64,000 nt of DNA from JANNVK01 sp031414415 (GCA_031414415.1 JANNVK010000070.1:8253-72252); one strand, 5' to 3'; positions 35,059-45,162 are shown, numbered from the stretch's first letter. The notes: generated from the letters alone by a model not told the origin. Translations and numbers: made by a program.

Positions 35059-36891
35059 ATGACATATTTAATTTCTTTAGTATTTGCGGGAGTTTTGGCA
35101 ATTGGTGGCGGAAATAACGCGGATTTGGTGGTGGCAAATTATCAAGTATCTGAAAAAAATATCGCAACAGTTGCGTTCGTGGAAACGGAAAAATTTGAGC
35201 AAACTTATCCATTTAATGCAAATGGCAAAATTAGCGTTTCGAATGTGAATGGCTCAATTAACATCGAGGCTTGGGACAAAAACGAAATCAAACTCGAATG
35301 GGTAAAAACCGCTGATGATAAAGAGCGACTCGATGAAGTTCAAATAAAAATTGATGCCCGACAAGATTCGTTTAGTATTGAAACTGATTATGGTTCGTGG
35401 AAAAACAGAAGCAACAAAAATTGGAATAGAAATGGAAATAATCTCAGCGTAACATATCGTTTGTTGGTTCCGAAAGGTGCATATTTGGACGAAATTGAAA
35501 CCGTAAATGGTTCGGTGAATGTTTCAAATATGACAAATGTGACAAAAGTTTCGGCGGTTAATGGTCAAGTAAAAGCGATAAATTTACGCGGAACGGCTGA
35601 TCTTTCGACTGTTAATGGAACAACCGAAGCCGATTTCGAAAGTTTACAATCTGGCAGCAAAATTTCACTTTCGACTGTTAATGGAACAGTTAAACTTGTT
35701 CTTCCGTCAGACGCAAACGCGACAATCAAAGCAGATACAGTAAACGGCAGAATTGAAAATGATTTTGGTTTGCCTGTTCATAAAGGTAAATATGTTGGGC
35801 GTGATTTGTATGGAAAACTTGGAAACGGCGATGTTCAAATAAAACTCGACAGCGTCAATGGCGGACTTTCAATCAAGCATAGAAATGATGGCAAAACACA
35901 AAGTCCGGCGACTAACCTTTTGCCAGCAAAATCGAAAGATGGCGATGATGAATGGGATGAAGAAAACAATGTTTCGAACTCGGTTTCAAACGCTACAAAC
36001 AACAGAGCAATCAGAACAATGACAATTGACGCACAAAAAATTGCAAAAGAATCAGTTGCCATTTCTGCTGGTGCAATGAAGCAAGCGGCAATTGAGATGA
36101 AACAGGCTGAAATTGAAATGCAACAAGCAGAGCGTGAAATGCAGAAAGATAAAACTCGCTATGAGACAGCTGAGGAATTGAGTTTTATTACTAAAACAGC
36201 CGATGTTTTTAACGTCAAAGGAATACCAAAAATTACAATTATAGCTAAAAATTCTTCAGTTCAAGTCCGCAGTTGGGACAAGCAAGAAATTAGTTATTCG
36301 ATTACTCAAAGAGGAAGTTCGTCTTCAAAAATCGAAGATAGTTTTAACGTAAATCATCAAGAATCAGGGCTTTCCATCATTGCAACCGGTAAACGAAATG
36401 ACTCATATCAAAACAACAATTCAACTAGAATAGAGATATTCGTTCCTCGCAAAACAAATATAAAAATTTCTGCTCGAGAAGAAATCAGACTCATTGGAGT
36501 ATCTGGAGAATTTGAGATTGAAGGCATTGATGAGCAAATAAATGTGGCTGATTCAGACGGTATTCTTCGTGTTTCAAATGTGGATGGAAATATTCGCGTA
36601 ATTGGATTCAAGGGAGAAGTTGATGCGAAAACAATTGATGGAAACGTCAACCTTGAAGGAGCATTTGCAAAGATTTCCGGCAAATCAATTGATGGAAATT
36701 TTGTTATTTCGATACCGGAAACAGCTGGTGTTGAAGCAGCAGCTAACACAGATATTTTGGTCGAGAATCTGCCGGTTTCAAATCAAAAATCTGGTAGAGT
36801 GCAAATTGGTCAAGGCGGAGCAAAATTCATTTTTGAAGTTAATGACGGCAAAGTCATCATTCGCAATAACTCACAGCTAAAATCTAATTAA
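35059..36891 (+). CDS. Exported DUF4097-type beta-repeat protein, two copies of the domain
   Basis: 610 residues with a short, weak signal-like N-terminus (ISLVFAGVLAIGG). The first DUF4097-like domain (about 50-270) shows the repeating VNGSVNV, VNGQVKA, VNGTTEA, VNGTVKL, VNGRIEN strands of a single-stranded beta solenoid. A Met/Gln/Glu-rich helical linker (about 330-375, repeated KQAEIEMQQAEREM) leads to a second such domain (about 390-600) with VDGNIRV, IDGNVNL, IDGNFVI. DUF4097 proteins are called putative adhesins, but most are untested. The pattern of VNG/IDG turns spaced by about 18-20 residues is the evidence. AAGGAG precedes the ATG. Confidence 0.82.
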   Translation: MTYLISLVFAGVLAIGGGNNADLVVANYQVSEKNIATVAFVETEKFEQTYPFNANGKISVSNVNGSINIEAWDKNEIKLEWVKTADDKERLDEVQIKIDARQDSFSIETDYGSWKNRSNKNWNRNGNNLSVTYRLLVPKGAYLDEIETVNGSVNVSNMTNVTKVSAVNGQVKAINLRGTADLSTVNGTTEADFESLQSGSKISLSTVNGTVKLVLPSDANATIKADTVNGRIENDFGLPVHKGKYVGRDLYGKLGNGDVQIKLDSVNGGLSIKHRNDGKTQSPATNLLPAKSKDGDDEWDEENNVSNSVSNATNNRAIRTMTIDAQKIAKESVAISAGAMKQAAIEMKQAEIEMQQAEREMQKDKTRYETAEELSFITKTADVFNVKGIPKITIIAKNSSVQVRSWDKQEISYSITQRGSSSSKIEDSFNVNHQESGLSIIATGKRNDSYQNNNSTRIEIFVPRKTNIKISAREEIRLIGVSGEFEIEGIDEQINVADSDGILRVSNVDGNIRVIGFKGEVDAKTIDGNVNLEGAFAKISGKSIDGNFVISIPETAGVEAAANTDILVENLPVSNQKSGRVQIGQGGAKFIFEVNDGKVIIRNNSQLKSN

Positions 36892-36993
36892 GTTTTGCAA
36901 CTATATTAATTTTTATACGTTTCTAAATACAACTGAAAATCTCAATTTTTTCAATTTATACAATTTTTTTTCACTAAATCTAAGAGGTGTTTT

Positions 36994-39330
36994 ATGCGGT
37001 ATTTCTCTGCTCTATTTTGTTCGCTATTATTAACTTTAAATGTTTATTCACAAACACTTATCCCAACAGCTTCATTAAATTCTGATACTTCAACTGTAGA
37101 TTTATCAAAAGTTAAAAGAGAGCCGTTTGTTGTCCCAAAACTTGACGTTTCGCCGGTAATTGACGGCAAACTTGATGATGAAATCTGGAAAAATGCAAAA
37201 GTTTTGCGAGATTTTATTCAGACAAGCCCGGGCGATAATGTTGCAGCTTCAAAACCGACCGAAATGATGATCGGATATGATGAAACGAGTCTTTATATTG
37301 CGTTCAAATGTTGGGATGAAAAAGACAAGATTCGCGGAAGTTTAATTGGTCGAGATGAAGCGTTTGGAGAAGATAATGTGAGAGTTTGGTTTGATACTTA
37401 TGACGACCAGCGGCGTGCGTATATTATTGGTTTTAATCCACTTGGCATTCAACAAGATGGAATTGTGACTGAAAATCAAGGAACTGATTTTAACCTCGAT
37501 ATTGTGATGGAATCAAAAGGTTTGATTGAAGATTGGGGTTGGTCTGTTGAGGCAAAAATTCCATTTAAATCTTTGCGATATACTGCCGGAAAAGGAAAGT
37601 TTTGGGGTTTTAATGCAGCACGAAATATTGATCGTTTTAATGACGAACTCGACTCTTGGGTTCCACTTCCACGAAACAGCCCAGGATTTATAAGCAAATT
37701 TGGCAAATTAACTGGTTTAGACGAAATTAAAACCGAACGCACTTTTGAAATAATTCCTACGCTAACATTTAAAGAAACCGGCAGTCGCGTCTCGCGAACA
37801 AAATTTTCAAATCCTCCGATTGAGCCTGATTTTGGGTTTACTGCAAAGCTCCAAATTTCTCCAAATGTCACGCTCGATGCTGCCTATAATCCTGATTTTG
37901 CCGATACAGAAGCCGATGCTCCAATCGTCGAGGCAAATCAAAGATTTGAGAATTTCTTTCCAGAAAAACGTCCATTTTTTCTTGAAGGTTACGATGTTTT
38001 CAATACGCGAATACAAGCAGTTTACACACGTCGTGTTCAAAATCCAGATGTCGCATTAAAACTTACCGGCAAAACGGGTAAAAATTCGTTTGGGATTTTT
38101 GGGGCTGTTGACCAGCCACTTTCAGATAATCCGAACAAAAAGAAGGCGTATGTTGGAGTTATGCGTTTGAAGCGAGACGTTGGTGCTGAGTCAAATATTG
38201 GTTTTCTCGCAACAACTTATAATTTTGAACAGCGAAACATACCAAACGGAGATTTATTTTCAGAGCGACAAAAGAACAACGTTTATGGTTTTGATGGACG
38301 TTGGAAAATAAATGAACAATCGTCGTTTTCTGCTCAAGTTTTACGCTCAACCGCAGTCGATAGATTTTATAATCCGGATACTGACGATGATAAATATGAA
38401 AAGGGAAATGGCATAAGTCACAGTTTTGGTTATAGTTACGATGATAAAAACAAAGGTTGGGGGTTTGGTGGGAATGGGACATCAGGAAAGTATCGGTCAA
38501 ATTTAGGATTTACCAGACGAACTGATTCGATGAACAATTTTGTTTATGGCAACTTACGTTCTGATCCAAAACCGAAGGCTTTTATCATCAATAAATCACT
38601 AAATACGAGCTTTGGTGTTCGCAACGACTACAAAGGACGCTTGCAAGGTTGGGCACTTGAGTTCAATTTAAACACTGATTTGAAAGGAAATTCTGAATTT
38701 GGTTTTGGCGGTTTCGTCGGAAATGAAACTATTTACGAAGATGAATTTGGACGACGCAGAACTTCGCCGACCGCAACGAATGGTGCGTTTTTGGGTGACC
38801 CAAAACGTTCTGCAAAACAAGGTGGCGGTTTTACATACTTTAATAAAAGATTTAACAAAAGATTTTCGTTTTATACGAGTGCAAATTTAAATTTTAATAA
38901 CTTTGATTATGATTTAGATTCAAATGGTTTTCTTGACCCGAAAAAAGGAACTCAATGGAGTTTTGATCTTGGAACTGATTTAAAACCAACAGATAAATTA
39001 AATGTTAATTTGGGTTACAGCAAATCTAAACTGACTCAAAACGACACAAACATCGTTGCATTTGATGCTAATATTTTTGAATTTCGCTCGACTTATCAAT
39101 TTTCACGATTTGTATTTGTCAAAGCCCGTTTAGATTACGACACTTTGGGTTCGAGGCTTTTTGGTCAATATACTTTTGGTTGGACACCAAGTCCGGGCAA
39201 GGCTTTTTATGTCGGCTACAACGATAATTGGCGAAAACTTTCTTATCTAGCTGGCGGACAACGTGAACTAACGCAACTAAATAGAACTTTTTTTATGAAG
39301 TTCTCTTATCTATTTCGAAAAACTATTTGA
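36994..39330 (+). CDS. DUF5916 / CBM9-like outer-membrane-type protein
   Basis: 778 residues with a signal peptide (MRYFSALFCSLLLTLNVYSQ). Residues 40-230 form a carbohydrate-binding family 9-like domain: SPVIDGKLDDEIWKNA, MMIGYDETSLYIAFKCWD and the DNVRVWFDTYDDQRRAYIIG strands. The rest is the DUF5916 region, rich in alternating aromatic strands and ending in an aromatic pattern (TFFMKFSYLFRKTI) like an outer membrane beta barrel. The layout is common in Acidobacteriota and Bacteroidota and is thought to bind or import glycans, though no member's function is firmly known to me. AGAGG precedes the ATG by 7 bases. It is 102 bases after the DUF4097 gene and likely shares regulation with it. Confidence 0.82.
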   Translation: MRYFSALFCSLLLTLNVYSQTLIPTASLNSDTSTVDLSKVKREPFVVPKLDVSPVIDGKLDDEIWKNAKVLRDFIQTSPGDNVAASKPTEMMIGYDETSLYIAFKCWDEKDKIRGSLIGRDEAFGEDNVRVWFDTYDDQRRAYIIGFNPLGIQQDGIVTENQGTDFNLDIVMESKGLIEDWGWSVEAKIPFKSLRYTAGKGKFWGFNAARNIDRFNDELDSWVPLPRNSPGFISKFGKLTGLDEIKTERTFEIIPTLTFKETGSRVSRTKFSNPPIEPDFGFTAKLQISPNVTLDAAYNPDFADTEADAPIVEANQRFENFFPEKRPFFLEGYDVFNTRIQAVYTRRVQNPDVALKLTGKTGKNSFGIFGAVDQPLSDNPNKKKAYVGVMRLKRDVGAESNIGFLATTYNFEQRNIPNGDLFSERQKNNVYGFDGRWKINEQSSFSAQVLRSTAVDRFYNPDTDDDKYEKGNGISHSFGYSYDDKNKGWGFGGNGTSGKYRSNLGFTRRTDSMNNFVYGNLRSDPKPKAFIINKSLNTSFGVRNDYKGRLQGWALEFNLNTDLKGNSEFGFGGFVGNETIYEDEFGRRRTSPTATNGAFLGDPKRSAKQGGGFTYFNKRFNKRFSFYTSANLNFNNFDYDLDSNGFLDPKKGTQWSFDLGTDLKPTDKLNVNLGYSKSKLTQNDTNIVAFDANIFEFRSTYQFSRFVFVKARLDYDTLGSRLFGQYTFGWTPSPGKAFYVGYNDNWRKLSYLAGGQRELTQLNRTFFMKFSYLFRKTI

Positions 39331-39453
39331 AAAGGTGAAAAGTGAAAAAAGTGAAAAAAGTGAAAAAGTGAAAAAAGTGAAAAAGTGAAAAAAGTGAAAA
39401 AGTGAAAAAGTGAAAAAGTGAAAAGGTGAAAAGGTGAAAAGGTGAAAAGGCGT
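39330..39453 (+). repeat. Mixed 7/8-base repeat, GTGAAAA type
   Basis: About 16 copies of GTGAAAA, GTGAAAAA or GGTGAAAA in direct orientation directly follow the DUF5916 stop codon. The same motif occurs in inverted orientation at 57181-57237. No unique spacers exist, so this is not CRISPR-like. Confidence 0.9.
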
Positions 39454-39574
39454 GTAAAATTATTGCACGTCGAATTTATTTTAAGGAAATGCTTAAAAGT
39501 TCTTGTATTTGATTAAGTAATAGTGTATAAACGTTGTCTTGACAAGATTTCTTGTTATTTGAAAAGGAGAAGAA

Positions 39575-40621
39575 ATGAGTTTATTTCACAATTTTAGGGC
39601 TGTCGCCGTGGCAGTTTCGATCGTATTATTTTCTTGCCTGAGCTTAATAACCCAAACAATTTCAGCACAAACAACAACCGCAGATTCAAAAATTGCATTA
39701 CAACGCGGCTATCGCACCGGATATTCTGACGGATATATGTCCGGCTATCGTGATGTTTCAGAAAATGCGGCTCGAAATTTCGAAAAACACCGCGAATATT
39801 CAAAAGCAGACCGTGCATTTACGCCAAATTACGGTTCGCTTGAAGATTATCGCGATGGTTATCAACAAGGATTTGAAAACGGTTACAATACAGGTTTCGA
39901 AAAACGCAGTTTCGATGCTTTGTTGCCGACAAATTTATCAAAACGTGGTGCAACGTCAATGCCAATCGGCACTTCAACGTCTGCTTCGTCGTCTTTGCCA
40001 AAGAAACCGACAACAACATCTAATCCAAAATTAACAACCAAAACAAACGCTCCAATCGCATCGCAACCGAGTGGCGAGCCGATTATTTTGATTCCAACTG
40101 ATACTGAGTTGATAATCGAATTAACGAGTGAAATCAACACTTTAACCGCAAAAGCTGGCGACAAATTTACGGCAAAAATAGTTTCACCATACGAAATTAC
40201 TGGTGCTTTAATTGATGGTCATATTGTTAAAGTAACACAGCCTGGAAGATTAAAACGGCGTGCCGGAATCCAATTTTCGTTTGACCAAATTCGCTTAAGT
40301 GAAACTCGTTGGAGTAATTTTAATGCCATTTTGACTGAAGTAATTCCTGAAAAAGACAACAATGTCAAAGAAGTTGACGTTGAAGGAAATGCCAAAGGCA
40401 AAGGAACGCTCAAAAAAGACGGCATTACAGTCGGCGGTGCAACCGGAGCCGGATTGTTAGTCGGTGCAGTTGTTGGCGGACCAGTTGGTGCAGCTGTCGG
40501 TGCGGGAGTTGGTGCAGCTTTTGGCGTTGGTGCAATTGTTATCGAACGCGGGAAGCAAATAAAACTGACAAACGGACAGCAATTAAGAATTAAGACAGGT
40601 TACGAAGTTCAGATTCGTTAA
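39575..40621 (+). CDS. Exported protein with GY-rich repeats and glycine zipper
   Basis: 348 residues. The signal peptide is followed by a region of short repeats GYRTGYSDGYMSGYRD and YRDGYQQGFENGYNTGF (about 40-115) that looks like a Tyr/Gly-rich helical or collagen-like stalk. A Ser/Thr/Pro-rich linker follows (about 125-165). A beta-rich domain (about 170-265) holds PTDTELIIELTSEINTLTAK and GDKFTAKIVSP, a pattern common to conserved secreted proteins of Acidobacteriota. Near the end, a glycine zipper of about 30 residues (GAVVGGPVGAAVGAGVGAAF) could insert in a membrane. The function is unknown. AAGGAG precedes the ATG. Confidence 0.75.
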   Translation: MSLFHNFRAVAVAVSIVLFSCLSLITQTISAQTTTADSKIALQRGYRTGYSDGYMSGYRDVSENAARNFEKHREYSKADRAFTPNYGSLEDYRDGYQQGFENGYNTGFEKRSFDALLPTNLSKRGATSMPIGTSTSASSSLPKKPTTTSNPKLTTKTNAPIASQPSGEPIILIPTDTELIIELTSEINTLTAKAGDKFTAKIVSPYEITGALIDGHIVKVTQPGRLKRRAGIQFSFDQIRLSETRWSNFNAILTEVIPEKDNNVKEVDVEGNAKGKGTLKKDGITVGGATGAGLLVGAVVGGPVGAAVGAGVGAAFGVGAIVIERGKQIKLTNGQQLRIKTGYEVQIR

Positions 40622-40641
40622 TTTCATCTAATAAAACTAAC

Positions 40642-40686
40642 AAATCGCAAAATTCGCCAATATTTGGTGAGTTTTGCGATTTTTTA
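40642..40686 (+). terminator. Rho-independent terminator
   Basis: AAATCGCAAAA (40642-40652) pairs with TTTTGCGATTT (40672-40682), with further pairing of CCAA and TTGG inside, and a T-run follows. It ends the glycine-zipper gene. In the other direction the A-rich flank also makes it usable for the minus-strand operon that stops at 40699. Confidence 0.9.
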
Positions 40687-40698
40687 TTGTCCAATTTT

Positions 40699-42936
40699 TT
40701 AGCTGCCAACAACGCTTAAATCAGTTTTGTTCAGATATTTAATCATTGAGATGCTCGTTCCATCGTCAACTTGCTCGAAGATTACTTCATCCATTAAAGA
40801 TTTCATCAGTTTTAAACCCCAACCTCTGCGACCTTCATTTGGTTCAATTTTTTTAGTTTTTGAACTAGGCATTTTCACGCCGCGGTTAGAAACTTTGATT
40901 ATTATTTTATCGTCTTCAATGGTAAATTTTTGGTGAATTTTACGATCTGGACTAAATGAATGTTCGGTTGCATTGATACAAGCCTCAACCAACGCCGTTT
41001 TTATTTGATTTATTGCCTTAGTTGAAAAGTTGTGTCGCTTGGCAATTTCTTCAATTGCGTGTGCGGCAATTAATTCTGTATCATCGCCCATCGGCACAAT
41101 CATTTCATATTCATTCGGCTTAAGTCGTGGTTTTACAATGCTTTCCGCATCAAGTATTGACACCAAAAGTTCGATTTGTTTGCGACTCGAACCGTAAGCG
41201 TTTCGTTCGCGTAGAACATCGCTCGCATCTTCAGAAAAACCTTCGGGCGTAATTAACCAAATTTTATAATTAGAAAAGTTACACATTATTGCTGCAATTT
41301 CAAGGCGATCACACCAAAACTCGGTCAATTCTTTCGTTGCTTCAAGTTTCGAATCAACTTCAGCAACTAACCAAACAACCTCGTTTTCATCCAAATATGT
41401 TCCGTAATCAAACCCAAGTGCGACTGAACAACGTTCGTTATCAGAGATTTGCTGAATCTGCGGATAAAAAGCCACGCAATTTGCAGTATAAACAATCTGA
41501 GGCAATTTCAATTTGTCGCTATCTTTAAGCATTTGAACAATTTCTGTGTCTTCATAACCTTTCAAATTAGTTTTAAAACTAGCATAATCGAACAAATCTT
41601 TGGGCAATTCTTGACAATTAAATATGGCTAAAAGCTCACGCAAACCAAGTGCAGAAGTTTTGCGATAAAAACTTGCCATTGTTAAAGGTGCTTTTTTCAA
41701 ACTTTCGGAAAGAAATTCGGCAACGACTAAGGCTCTCGGTTCTGAAAGAATTTCGAGCCGAAAACGGAGTTTTATGTAATCAGCAACAACATCAGAATTA
41801 TCTTTAACTTCAATGATTGTTTTATTTAGAAGAATAATTTCATAAGTATTTAATGCTCGAATAATTCTTGAAAATTCAATATCTGAAACATTTAAACGCC
41901 GCCGCCAGACTTCAATTTCAGTCTTGCTAACTGTTGCAGTTAAAGAATCATAGAGCAAGCAAATTATTTGTCTTTGAGTTTGCTGATTCGGCGAAATTTC
42001 ATCAAAAATTGTGTCGTAAATATTGCCGAGTTTTCCGCCAAATAATTCATTAATGTAAATTTTTTCAAGTTTCTGGAATGAATCCAAATTTTCGCCCGCA
42101 TCTCTCGCCGAGCTTAAAATAGAATTAATGAAAAGCGAATTTCCGGCGAACTGATGAACAATCAAATCACGGGTTTGGTCGTTAAGTTTGACATCAAATT
42201 CTTTAGCTAAACCTTCAATCAATAATGTCGAATCAGAAACCGTAAGTCGTTCTAATCTCAGCACTTCAATATTTGTCAGTTTAGTATTTCCGCTTTGCGT
42301 AGCGTTTAAAATAAACCGTCTTTTGCCTGAAAGAATAAATTGAATCTCAGCTCGAGAAAGAATTTCTTTCAGTTCTTCAATCAGCGAAACTTCGCCGATA
42401 AGATTTTCAGCAAGATGCAGATTGTCGATAATAACTATCGATTTTGCACCGTGAGCTGCCGCACGAAGCGGTGAACTCAGACAATTTCGGACAAATGAAC
42501 GCTCGTCTTCGAGTTTGCTTTCAGTCTCACAAGAATCTACCAGACGATCAATCCAAGGAGCATCTGCTGGAATTGCTTTTTGGGCAATTTCGCAAATTTC
42601 AGGCGAAGAACTTATGAGCGATGAATCGTTACGTCTAAATGCAACTACTTGCAATAAATAGGTTTGGAGAAAACTTCGAGCCGCTTGAACAGCAGTTTTA
42701 TGGATAGGATTAAAGGCAAAATAAATTGGGATTACATCGCCTTGGGTTTGAAATATCTTGTCATAAACCTGTTGCAAAAGTTCGCTACAACCTTCGCCTA
42801 AAGCAGATAAAACAAGTAAACCGCGAATCTCTTTATCTAATTTAGCGTGTTTTAAAATTTGCTCAAGTTCAATGTCCCGACCAACAAAGTGTTCAGCAGA
42901 AACTCGCGACAATATTTTTTTTTGTTCTAAATTCAT
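40699..42936 (-). CDS. STAND-like ATPase fused to an RsbW-type kinase domain
   Basis: 745 residues from the ATG at 42936 (a TTG at 42954 is also possible). The N-terminal part resembles an AAA/STAND ATPase: AEHFVGRDIELEQILKHA, then LSALGEGCSELLQ where the P-loop should be, IVIIDNLHLAENL as Walker B, and LSGKRRFILNATQ as sensor. The P-loop lacks the Lys, so nucleotide binding is doubtful. The C-terminal 140 residues are an RsbW/SpoIIAB-like HATPase: ALVEACINATEHSF (N box) and GRRGWGLKLMKSLMDEV (G box). Such domains act as anti-sigma kinases or as response switches. It follows the GGDEF gene by 30 bases and is likely co-transcribed. Confidence 0.78.
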   Translation of the reverse strand: MNLEQKKILSRVSAEHFVGRDIELEQILKHAKLDKEIRGLLVLSALGEGCSELLQQVYDKIFQTQGDVIPIYFAFNPIHKTAVQAARSFLQTYLLQVVAFRRNDSSLISSSPEICEIAQKAIPADAPWIDRLVDSCETESKLEDERSFVRNCLSSPLRAAAHGAKSIVIIDNLHLAENLIGEVSLIEELKEILSRAEIQFILSGKRRFILNATQSGNTKLTNIEVLRLERLTVSDSTLLIEGLAKEFDVKLNDQTRDLIVHQFAGNSLFINSILSSARDAGENLDSFQKLEKIYINELFGGKLGNIYDTIFDEISPNQQTQRQIICLLYDSLTATVSKTEIEVWRRRLNVSDIEFSRIIRALNTYEIILLNKTIIEVKDNSDVVADYIKLRFRLEILSEPRALVVAEFLSESLKKAPLTMASFYRKTSALGLRELLAIFNCQELPKDLFDYASFKTNLKGYEDTEIVQMLKDSDKLKLPQIVYTANCVAFYPQIQQISDNERCSVALGFDYGTYLDENEVVWLVAEVDSKLEATKELTEFWCDRLEIAAIMCNFSNYKIWLITPEGFSEDASDVLRERNAYGSSRKQIELLVSILDAESIVKPRLKPNEYEMIVPMGDDTELIAAHAIEEIAKRHNFSTKAINQIKTALVEACINATEHSFSPDRKIHQKFTIEDDKIIIKVSNRGVKMPSSKTKKIEPNEGRRGWGLKLMKSLMDEVIFEQVDDGTSISMIKYLNKTDLSVVGS

Positions 42937-42966
42937 TGAATTAAATACAAACAACCAATTCGCAGT

Positions 42967-45000
42967 TTATTTCACAACTAATTCGTCAAATTCTTCGAAA
43001 ATCATCACCATATTTCGTCCATTTCCTTTCGCTTGATACAGTGCTTTATCTGCCGCAACAATCAAATCTTGCGGAGTTCGCAAAGTTGCCGTACAAACCG
43101 CAACTCCAATGCTGATAGTGACTTGCCGATTTGGAAAAGTAGTATTTTCGACTCTTAATCTTATTCTTTCTGCAATAATTTGAGCCTCAATAAATGTAGT
43201 TTGTGGAAGAAGAATAGAAAATTCTTCGCCACCAAATCTTGCAGCAATATCCGCTCCGCGAAGCGTTTCTTTCAAACATTGAGCAACTAATTTAAGTGCT
43301 TTGTCGCCTTCTGCGTGTCCAAACGAATCGTTATAAGACTTAAATTTATCGACATCAACCATCAAAAAAGCCATCGGAAATCCGTGTCTTTGTGAACGAA
43401 TTATTTCTTCATTGAGACGAATTTCAAGATAACGACGATTAACCAAACCAGTTAGAGCGTCGGTAATAGAAAGTTGTTGATATTCGCCAGCTTTGTTTTT
43501 TAAAGCCGTTCGGTCAAGTGCAACAGCGAGTTGCGGGACAATTGTATCAAGTAATTCAAGGTCAAGTTCGTTGTAAATTCCACCGCCAATTTTGTCAGTA
43601 ACATTTAAAACTCCAACTTTCCTTGCCCCAATTGTTATCGGATAACTGATAAATGATTTCGATTTATAAAGCCAATCAGTTGGTGCCGGCTCAACTTCAA
43701 TGCTTCTTATGTCTTTTACCAACAATGGTTTACCGCTTTCCAAAACAGTATGAGCAATTCGTTTACCAACACTGCCACGCCAAGATTCTGAGTCGCTTCC
43801 TATCGCAACTTTGACTTCTAAGTTCTCGCCAGATTCGTCTAAAACTAACAGCGAACTTCTTTCTGCACGTAGCAATTCGGCACAAGTTTGAGCAAGTAAA
43901 GACCAAAAATCTTCGCTGTCTATTCTCTCCAAACCTCGACTGAATTTTTGGACGGCGTTTGATAACCACGATTGTTTTTCAACCTGTTCGCGAAGTCGCA
44001 AAATCTCAAGTGGCGATGCCAGATTTTTGCAAAACTGTAAAATTTGACGCTTTTGTTTTTCGTCAACTTTTTCGCCAACCGCAATTGTTGCTCTCACTTC
44101 ATCGCCGATAAAAATTGGAAATAACTGAAAGGATTTGTCTTCTGAGTTATTTTCGGACTTAAATTTTACTTCAAATGATGTTTTAGGTTTTGAAGCTTCA
44201 GAAAACATTTGAATATTCAAATCAAACTCGTTTTGTGACAAATCTTCGCGAAATTTTCCGGCAGCAATTGCAATTTCTAGTTTATCTGTTTTTTTCTCAA
44301 GCCATGCCAACGAAGAAAAATGATGATGCTTGCTTAAAAATTGTAATGAAGAAGTGCAAGCATCGCGGTAGTTTTTGCTCAAAAGTGAGCCAAAAAACGC
44401 ACGATATGCCGCAAATTCGTCTGCATCCTCTGTGTTTGCTTCATTTACAACTTTGTCAATTTTTTCGCTGACAACAATTTCATCTTTTGTTTCCGGTTCT
44501 TTCAACCAAAGAAGTTCTTGCAACTCATCATCGTCTAGCTTTTCGAGTTTCTGTGAAAGTTTTATCTCTTCATTTAATGAACCAGAAAGCAAAGCGTTAT
44601 CAAAAAGAGTTTCAGATGAAAACTGTTGCCAATCGCCGGAAATTGCTCTATTTGTCGCTATTTTATAATCTTCTGATTTACGAAATGTTCTGCCAATAAT
44701 TGCAACAAAATTTTCGCTTGGAAGTTGAACTGCTGTGTAACTTAAACCTGCATGGCACTGAAAAGAGACTGATTTTTTTGCACTTTTTACGTGATTAAAT
44801 GCCTCGCCGCAGAACGATTGGCAAAGCGGCGAATATCGTTCGGAATTTTGCAAACTTTTACATATCGAGTTGTTGTTTGATTCTGAAACAACAGTCGATT
44901 CTTCACCTTCGACAATCACAATAGCTAATCCGCTTTCGTTTGCCAAAGTTTCTTCTAAAACTTTCCATGAAGAATTTTTACTGAGTTGTTTCGTCTGCAT
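42967..45000 (-). CDS. PocR-GAF-GGDEF diguanylate cyclase
   Basis: 677 residues, no membrane segment. An N-terminal PocR-like ligand-binding domain (CQSFCGEAFNHV ... VSFQCHAGLSY, with conserved Cys/His) is followed by an uncharacterised linker, a GAF domain (about 375-500; LRAERSSLLVLDESGENLEV ... SYPITIGARKVGVLNVTD), and a GGDEF domain (about 510-670): DALTGLVNRRYLE, MVDVDKFKSYNDSFGHAEGD, GGEEF near residue 590. The RxxD inhibitory site (RGAD) sits 5 residues before GGEEF. The intact motif predicts synthesis of cyclic di-GMP from GTP with product inhibition. It is upstream of the ATPase/RsbW-like gene in one operon, so the two probably form a sensing pair. Confidence 0.88.
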   Translation of the reverse strand: MQTKQLSKNSSWKVLEETLANESGLAIVIVEGEESTVVSESNNNSICKSLQNSERYSPLCQSFCGEAFNHVKSAKKSVSFQCHAGLSYTAVQLPSENFVAIIGRTFRKSEDYKIATNRAISGDWQQFSSETLFDNALLSGSLNEEIKLSQKLEKLDDDELQELLWLKEPETKDEIVVSEKIDKVVNEANTEDADEFAAYRAFFGSLLSKNYRDACTSSLQFLSKHHHFSSLAWLEKKTDKLEIAIAAGKFREDLSQNEFDLNIQMFSEASKPKTSFEVKFKSENNSEDKSFQLFPIFIGDEVRATIAVGEKVDEKQKRQILQFCKNLASPLEILRLREQVEKQSWLSNAVQKFSRGLERIDSEDFWSLLAQTCAELLRAERSSLLVLDESGENLEVKVAIGSDSESWRGSVGKRIAHTVLESGKPLLVKDIRSIEVEPAPTDWLYKSKSFISYPITIGARKVGVLNVTDKIGGGIYNELDLELLDTIVPQLAVALDRTALKNKAGEYQQLSITDALTGLVNRRYLEIRLNEEIIRSQRHGFPMAFLMVDVDKFKSYNDSFGHAEGDKALKLVAQCLKETLRGADIAARFGGEEFSILLPQTTFIEAQIIAERIRLRVENTTFPNRQVTISIGVAVCTATLRTPQDLIVAADKALYQAKGNGRNMVMIFEEFDELVVK

Positions 45001-45131
45001 CTTTATCCGTCTTGAAGTTTAAAAAACTAAATTACTCCAACTAGATACGTCCAATTGAGGTCTAATTTCAATTAAAATTTTATCGTTTTCAAAACTATTT
45101 TACAATGATAAACAAACGCTTTTTGTTAAAC

Positions 45132-45162
45132 AAAAAAACGTTGAAGTTTTTCAACCTCAACG
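45132..45162 (-). terminator. Terminator of the peptide-transporter operon
   Basis: Read on minus, CGTTGAGG pairs with CTTCAACG around a short loop, and seven T residues follow (A-run at 45132-45138 on plus). It lies 29 bases past the stop codon of the dppF-like gene. Confidence 0.7.

Noticed and set aside
39330..39453. CRISPR or VNTR gene region.
   Set aside because: Plain tandem repeat with 7/8-base units, non-coding and without spacers.
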